Shown piece by piece: positions 59,526 through 64,000 of a stretch of 64,000 nucleotides of DNA. Origin of the DNA: Sphaerisporangium album (GTDB lineage: Bacteria > Actinomycetota > Actinomycetes > Streptosporangiales > Streptosporangiaceae). The notes under the pieces were generated by a model. The model ran no database searches and was not told the DNA's origin. It worked only from the letters and a program-made list of their open reading frames with translations. A program made the position numbers and the translations under genes. Position 1 is the stretch's first letter, and every line of letters starts with the position of its first letter. The DNA is taken from assembly GCF_003323745.1 (NCBI RefSeq), contig NZ_QOIL01000003.1, positions 124,001 through 188,000 on the forward strand. The letters are read 5' to 3'.

Positions 59526-59816
59526 TCAGAGGCTGTCGACCTTGTAGGGGTCGTGCTCGGAGAGCAGCTTGTCGAGCCGCGCCTGGTCGACGCGGCTGGC
59601 CATGGCGACGAGTTCCTGCCGGTCGCGCACGCATTTGGCGAGCACGAAGGCCGAGGTGACGGTGTAGAGCACGGCGATCGCGAGGAACGCGCGCACCCAG
59701 GCGTCCACCGGAAGGTAGGCGACCCCGATCGCGACGCTGCCCAGCGCGACCCCGAAGGAGATCACGCACTGGGCGTAGTAGGCCGAGGTCATAGTGGGGT
59801 GAATCGGCTTGCTCAT
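59526..59816 (-). CDS. YiaA/YiaB two-helix domain membrane protein
   Basis: 96 residues, ATG at 59816. 'YYAQCVISFGVALGSVAIGVAYLPVDAWVRAFLAIAVLYTVTSAFVLAKCVRDRQE' is the YiaAB two-helix domain. Inner-membrane protein of unknown function. Convergent with the response regulator gene, with only 39 bases between stops. Confidence 0.9.
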   Translation of the reverse strand: MSKPIHPTMTSAYYAQCVISFGVALGSVAIGVAYLPVDAWVRAFLAIAVLYTVTSAFVLAKCVRDRQELVAMASRVDQARLDKLLSEHDPYKVDSL

Positions 59817-60105
59817 GCCATCGATGGTCCCGCTCCCCCGGCGCCCCGTGCCTGAGTACACGTACCCGGAGTGCCTGAGTACGGTGCCCGGCCACGCTGG
59901 GGAACCGGCTCGGCGGACCGGCTCCAGGTCGGCCGGCGCCCCGCGGATGCCGGGTGTTCCGGATATGGCGGACGGGCGTTCGGGCCGGGGCCGCGCGGGT
60001 GCCCCGGCGGGCACGCCCCGGCCGTCTCGGCGAGGCATCGCCTCATCTCGGCGCGCGCCCGAGGCGGCGACGCCTTTTCCTCCCGCCCCCGGCGACGGCG
60101 TTCTC

Positions 60106-60318
60106 TCAGCCGCGTTTGACCTTGGGGGTGCTGTCCTCGCGTTCGGTCTTCCACTTCTCGCCCGTGACCATCACGTACGCCATACAGCCGACGGCCAGCA
60201 GCAGGCCCGCGAAGAACAGCAGCCATGCCTGCGAGATGCCCCCGTAGAGGGCGAGGGCCAGGAAGACGATGAGTCCCGCGGCACCTGTGATCGTGCGGAC
60301 GTTGTACCGACGTTTCAT
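60106..60318 (-). CDS. Small two-helix membrane protein
   Basis: 70 residues from the ATG at 60318 (an ATG 18 bases earlier is possible). 'ITGAAGLIVFLALALYGGI' and 'AWLLFFAGLLLAVGCMAYVMV' are two membrane helices with a basic, Lys/Glu-rich tail. No family recognised with confidence. Confidence 0.7.
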   Translation of the reverse strand: MKRRYNVRTITGAAGLIVFLALALYGGISQAWLLFFAGLLLAVGCMAYVMVTGEKWKTEREDSTPKVKRG

Positions 60319-60352
60319 ACCACCAGCCCTACCCATGAGGGCCGTCTCAACC

Positions 60353-60420
60353 GTGCTCGGCCGTGCTTACCGTGCTCGGCCGTGTGCTCGACCGTGTGCT
60401 CGGCCGTGCTCGACGGTGGC
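60353..60420. repeat. Degenerate CGTGCTCGGC repeats
   Basis: About six imperfect copies of CGTGCTCGGC/CGTGTGCTCG in ~68 bases between the SpoIIE phosphatase stop and the small membrane gene's start. Could fold into several alternative hairpins and act as terminator. Confidence 0.65.
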
Positions 60421-60427
60421 CCCGGGG

Positions 60428-61720
60428 TCACGCGGGGCGGTTGTCCCCCGCGCAAGACGCTCGCGCCCGGACGTCCTCCGGCGTGACGATGTCCCCCAGC
60501 CCCCGGTGCGCGGAGTCCCCGTGCCACTCGGCCACCAGAACGGTCGCGTCGTCCTGCAGCCCGCCGTGGTGGTACTCCAGCACGCTGCGGATCAGCCGGC
60601 GCAGCGTCTCGGGGATCGGCAGGCCATCGGCGCTGCGGCGGATGATGAAGTCGACGAACCGGGCCAGGCCGAACTCCTGGCCGTGCGGGTTGCGGGCCTC
60701 GGTGATGCCGTCGGTGTAGAGGAGCACCCGGTCGCCCGGCTCCAGTTGCTGCTCGCACACCGTGATGGGCATGCCGAGGTCGAGACCCAGCGGGTGGGAC
60801 GGCGGGCAGCGCAGGGTGAGCGTGTGGCGTCCGCCCCGGATCAGCACCGGAGGATGGTGGCCGCGGTTGACCCAGCTCAGCATGCCCGTGGACGCGTCGA
60901 TGTCGGCGAGGATCGCGGTGACGAAGCGGGTGTCCCTGCCGAACTCCTCCAGCAGCGTCCGCTCGGCCGCCCTGCTGCTCTCGGCGAGGCCGTCGCCCTC
61001 GACGCGGCGGTTGCGGCAGACGGCCACGGCGAGGTTCGCGGTGAGGCCGGCGGAGACGTCGTGGCCCATGGCGTCGAAGATCGCCAGGTGCGCGGTGTTC
61101 CCCTCTATGGAGTAGTCGAAGGCGTCGCCGCCGATCTCGTAGGCCGGTTCCAGCGCCCCGGCGATCACGACGTCCGCGTTCGCGAAGGTCAGCGGGGGCA
61201 TCAGGTTCCAGAGCATCTCGGCGGCCACGTTCATCGACCGGGTGCGCACGAGGCGGGCGTGGGAGTCGCTGTACCGGCGGGTGCAGACGATCATCAGCGC
61301 GACCAGCGCCGACAGCGACCGCATCGCCTCCTGGTAGCGCTCGCCGGCATCGGGGGTGGTGACCCGTATGACGCCGAGGCGTTCGGTGCCGTTCAGCAGC
61401 GGCACCCACCACGAGATCGCACCGCCCTCCCCGCTCGCGACGGACAGGATCCGCACCTCCTGGAAGGCCCGCCCGGCCAGCGTGGCGTCGATCTTGAGCT
61501 CGCTGAGCTCCTCGGGCGTCCGCCCGCTCGTGGCCGGCCCGGTGCCGATCATCGGGCGCAGGACGTCCTGCTGCAGGTCGGCGAGGAAGATCACCACGTC
61601 CCGCAGCCCGGCGCACGCGGCGTGCTCGGCCACCATCGCCGGCATCTCGTCGAACCCGGCCAGATGGCTCGCGTCCAGCAGGCCGGTCAGCATGCGTTCC
61701 ATGCCGCAGTGGTCGTCCAT
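60428..61720 (-). CDS. GAF-SpoIIE (PP2C-type) serine phosphatase
   Basis: About 430 residues from the ATG at 61720, which has GGGGGTGA five bases ahead (a GTG at 61729 is the alternative). GAF-like sensor about 20-175; SpoIIE phosphatase about 190-410 with metal Asp motifs 'YEIGGDAFDYSIEGNTAHLAIFDAMGHDVSAGLTA', 'NRGHHPPVLIRGG', 'LLYTDGITEARN' and 'LQDDATVLVAEW'. Controls an anti-sigma/anti-anti-sigma switch in many actinomycetes; no sigma operon is adjacent. Confidence 0.92.
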   Translation of the reverse strand: MDDHCGMERMLTGLLDASHLAGFDEMPAMVAEHAACAGLRDVVIFLADLQQDVLRPMIGTGPATSGRTPEELSELKIDATLAGRAFQEVRILSVASGEGGAISWWVPLLNGTERLGVIRVTTPDAGERYQEAMRSLSALVALMIVCTRRYSDSHARLVRTRSMNVAAEMLWNLMPPLTFANADVVIAGALEPAYEIGGDAFDYSIEGNTAHLAIFDAMGHDVSAGLTANLAVAVCRNRRVEGDGLAESSRAAERTLLEEFGRDTRFVTAILADIDASTGMLSWVNRGHHPPVLIRGGRHTLTLRCPPSHPLGLDLGMPITVCEQQLEPGDRVLLYTDGITEARNPHGQEFGLARFVDFIIRRSADGLPIPETLRRLIRSVLEYHHGGLQDDATVLVAEWHGDSAHRGLGDIVTPEDVRARASCAGDNRPA

Positions 61721-61959
61721 CGAGCTCACCCCCGCCCGGGACCTTCAATGGACCTTCGGGACAATCTTGTCACCGGCCCCACACGCTGGCGAGACATGCA
61801 CCAAACCAAGGACGCCGTTTTACCTGGTAGTGGCAATTACGCCCCCGTCCGCCCACCTTCGACCGTCCCTACCGATCCGGACGAACCCGGAAGCCCCCTC
61901 GACCAGCTCACGCGCTGCGCTCGCGGCGAAACCCCTGCCTCCCCTTCCGATCGGCGTTC

Positions 61960-61965
61960 TAGTGT
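61960..61965 (+). promoter_or_regulatory. -10 element of a probably leaderless MBL-hydrolase mRNA
   Basis: TAGTGT lies seven bases before the ATG at 61973 with no ribosome site between, as in leaderless transcripts. Confidence 0.4.
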
Positions 61966-61972
61966 GCCGTCC

Positions 61973-62683
61973 ATGGAGATCACCCGGCTTCGCCCCGACC
62001 TCTTCATGCTGGAGCCCGAATTCGGCCAGGCGTACCTGTGGCGGGACGCCGGCTCGCTGACCCTCGTCGACACCGGTCGCGCCGGCTCCGGCGAGGACAT
62101 CGCCAGGGCCATCGGCGAGCTGGGGTTCGCGCGCGGCGACCTGACCCGCGTGGTGCTGACCCACTTCCACGAGGACCACACCGGCTCGGCGGCCGAGATC
62201 AGGGTGTGGGGCGGGGTGACCGTCATGGCCCACCGCGTCGAGGCCCCCGTGATCCGGGGCGACGTCCCCGGGCCGCCGCCCGTCTACGCCTCCGACTGGG
62301 AGCGCGGCCTGCACGCCCAGGTAGCGGCCGACCTTCCCCCGGCCCCGCCGTGCCCGGTCGACCACGAGCTGGAGGACGGCGAGGTCATCGACTTCGGCGG
62401 CGGCGCCCACGTGATCTTCACCCCCGGCCACACCCACGGCAGCATCGCGATCCACCTCCCCGAGGCGGGCGTCCTCTTCACCGGCGACACCGTGGCCCAC
62501 CATGAGGGCCAGGTAATCCTCGGCGTCTTCAACCACGACCGCGCGGAAACCATCCGCTCCTTCCAAACCCTCGCCACCCTCCGAACAACCCTCGCCTGCG
62601 TAGGCCACGGCCCCCCGATAACCGGCGACGTCGCCAAAACCCTCACCGCGACAGCGGCATCCTTCACCTCAGCCAGCTCTTGA
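61973..62683 (+). CDS. MBL-fold metallohydrolase
   Basis: 236 residues. Metal motif 'VVLTHFHEDHTGSAAEI' (HxHxDH), then 'HVIFTPGHTHGSIAIHLPEAGVLFTGDTVAHHEGQVILGVFNHDR' supplying the third His and bridging Asp, and the C-terminal 'CVGHGPP'. Resembles the glyoxalase II/lactonase-like 'MBL fold metallo-hydrolase' proteins; the substrate is unknown. The stop overlaps a small downstream ORF (TTGA). Confidence 0.93.
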   Translation: MEITRLRPDLFMLEPEFGQAYLWRDAGSLTLVDTGRAGSGEDIARAIGELGFARGDLTRVVLTHFHEDHTGSAAEIRVWGGVTVMAHRVEAPVIRGDVPGPPPVYASDWERGLHAQVAADLPPAPPCPVDHELEDGEVIDFGGGAHVIFTPGHTHGSIAIHLPEAGVLFTGDTVAHHEGQVILGVFNHDRAETIRSFQTLATLRTTLACVGHGPPITGDVAKTLTATAASFTSASS

Positions 62684-62841
62684 CCGCTTCCCCGCAAGCG
62701 GCGCCTGAAGAGGAACTGGTCGCCCGGCATCGCCCCCTCCCGCAGGTGGACTACCAGCAGATGCGCCAGGAAGCCGACGAACTCTTCGGCTCCGAGGACC
62801 GCGTCGGTGACGACGACCCCTGGGAGCGCCCCGGTACCTGA
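62680..62841 (+). CDS. 53-residue ORF resembling the tail of a Phd/antitoxin-type protein
   Basis: TTG overlaps the MBL stop. Product has 'VARHRPLPQVDYQQMRQEADELFGSEDRVGDDDPWERPG', an acidic tail similar to the C-terminal toxin-binding segment of prevent-host-death type antitoxins as I know it, without the DNA-binding N-terminal half. No toxin gene follows. Could be a coupled small protein or the remains of a toxin-antitoxin module. Uncertain. Confidence 0.4.
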   Translation: MTASPQAAPEEELVARHRPLPQVDYQQMRQEADELFGSEDRVGDDDPWERPGT

Positions 62842-62995
62842 CCGCGACCGCTTCGCCCGCCCTCGTCGCCGGGTCCCGGCTTTTCGGAGGCGCTACGCCC
62901 TGTAGCAGTGACATCATGGAAAGTGATCGCCGATGGTGTAAGGGCAACGGTGTGGTCGGATTCGGCCGCGCCGGACCACTATCCCGAGGGGTGTC

Positions 62996-64000
62996 ATGGC
63001 CGCAGACCCGATCGACCCGCACGCCTCCGCATGGCATTTGTTCGGCGCGGTCATGCGCCGCTGCAGGGAGAGCGAACCCAGGGTCGCCCTGCGCCGCGCG
63101 GCGGCCGACCTCTACGTCGACCATTCCAACCTGGCCAAATGGGAGCGCGGTGAGCGCACACCCCCGCCTGAGATGGTCTCCCGCCTGGACGAGGTGTACG
63201 GCGCGGGCGGCATTCTCACCGCGCTGTACGGCACGTTGGTGCGCCTCAACGCCGCCGCCGAGTCAGACCGGCTGCGCGCGGGTAGATATTTGGAAAACCC
63301 CGCATATCGCAATGGAGATGACGATATGGAACGCCGGGCCGCCCTCCAGTTCCTCGCCGGACTCACCGGGCTCGGCGCGCTCGACACCCTCGGTATCTCG
63401 GGTGAACCTCTCCGCCGGTTCCTGGAGCTGTCCCCTGACCAGGCCAATCGCGCCATCGAAGAATGGGAGCTGGCCTGCGCCGACCACCTGCACGCGCTGC
63501 GCACCCGGCCCCCCGCACAAGTCGCCGCCGACCTCCTCATCGACCTGCTCGCGGTACGGCGCCAGTTGGACACCTCGACCCCCGCAGACGTGATCGAACT
63601 CCAGCGGGTCATGGCGGCGCTCTCCACTCTCCACGCCAACGTACTGACCCGCCTGGGCGATCACGGTGCCGCCATCCGCTGGTGGCGCACCGCGCGGCAG
63701 GCCTCCGACGCCTCAGGAGATCTCGAACTACGGCTGTCAGTGCGCGCCACCGAGACGGGACACGGGCTCTTCGGGCAACGCGATCCTGCGACCGTCCTGA
63801 GGCTGACGCAGAGTGCTCAGCAGATCGCGGGAGATCGCCCGTCCCTGGGGCTGGCACTGATCCTCTGCTCTCAGGCCAAGGCACTCATGCTCCTCGGAAG
63901 GCATGCGGAAGCCCAGCAGACTCTGAACACCTTCCGTGAGCTTGTCACGGCCGATCCACCAGCGGTGGACATCATGCCCGGCTACTGGAACGGCGGGCAA
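62996..64000 (+). CDS. XRE-type DNA-binding regulator with TPR-like domain, 3' truncated by window edge
   Basis: First 335 residues from the ATG at 62996; the frame is still open at the last base, so the C terminus is outside. The helix-turn-helix is about 14-75 ('AWHLFGAVMRRCRESEPRVALRRAAADLYVDHSNLAKWERGERTPPPEMVSRLDEVYG'). The rest is helical and TPR-like ('IRWWRTARQASDASGDLELRLSVRATETGHGL', 'LILCSQAKALMLLGRHAEAQQTL'), as in actinobacterial XRE regulators that read peptide or developmental signals. Close homologues are abundant and paralogous in Streptosporangiales and Streptomyces. Target genes unknown. Confidence 0.85.
   Translation, partial: MAADPIDPHASAWHLFGAVMRRCRESEPRVALRRAAADLYVDHSNLAKWERGERTPPPEMVSRLDEVYGAGGILTALYGTLVRLNAAAESDRLRAGRYLENPAYRNGDDDMERRAALQFLAGLTGLGALDTLGISGEPLRRFLELSPDQANRAIEEWELACADHLHALRTRPPAQVAADLLIDLLAVRRQLDTSTPADVIELQRVMAALSTLHANVLTRLGDHGAAIRWWRTARQASDASGDLELRLSVRATETGHGLFGQRDPATVLRLTQSAQQIAGDRPSLGLALILCSQAKALMLLGRHAEAQQTLNTFRELVTADPPAVDIMPGYWNGGQ

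Overview
The window is one contiguous piece of a very high-GC actinomycete chromosome. Codon third positions are almost all G or C, GTG and TTG starts are common, and many genes are coupled by GTGA or ATGA overlaps. The families present (GPGG-motif small membrane protein, DUF6458, DUF4235, DUF6328, a WD40-tailed serine/threonine kinase, a MacS-like kinase with a NarL-type regulator, a SpoIIE phosphatase and a DNA-binding protein with a TPR-like tail) point to a Streptomyces or Streptosporangium-type organism. The order-level placement is inference. Most of the window is ordinary chromosome. There is one degraded IS605-type element and no prophage or CRISPR array.

Left part (1-16 kb): a sugar-phosphate isomerase and dehydrogenase pair cut by the window edge; a CBS protein with an ion permease; a cupin; a tnpB pseudogene with two nonsense codons; a polyprenol-phosphate mannosyltransferase; a catabolic module (AtuA/DUF1446, DUF4387, MFS, GntR) whose two promoters share the palindrome TGCTATAGCA; and a copper-type island with two CopC proteins, a cupredoxin-like lipoprotein and two membrane proteins, all on the minus strand.

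Middle (17-34 kb): the most unusual locus, three plus-strand genes encoding a 15-cysteine protein resembling the methylamine dehydrogenase light chain, a Tat-signal protein and a MauE-type redox membrane protein. Then follow an acyltransferase, a sulfotransferase with a glycosyltransferase, a CASTOR/POLLUX-like channel, an ABC exporter with two permeases, a large secreted subtilase and a kinase with WD40 repeats.

Right part (34-64 kb): a SAM methyltransferase that appears to start at ATT; a PhyH dioxygenase with CobT; a one-chain ABC exporter; a voltage-gated channel with an altered selectivity filter and a strong hairpin before its start; tRNA-Lys(CTT); a DUF1360 three-gene block; a metallophosphoesterase with a BON protein; a GT4/GT9 pair joined by a 39-codon coupling ORF; a set of stress-type small proteins (LEA-like, DUF4235, ChaB/Rho-N, DUF6458); a ROK regulator; AzlCD; a two-component system; a SpoIIE phosphatase; an MBL hydrolase; and a DNA-binding regulator cut by the right edge. 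Signalling, envelope glycosylation and secreted redox or copper proteins dominate.
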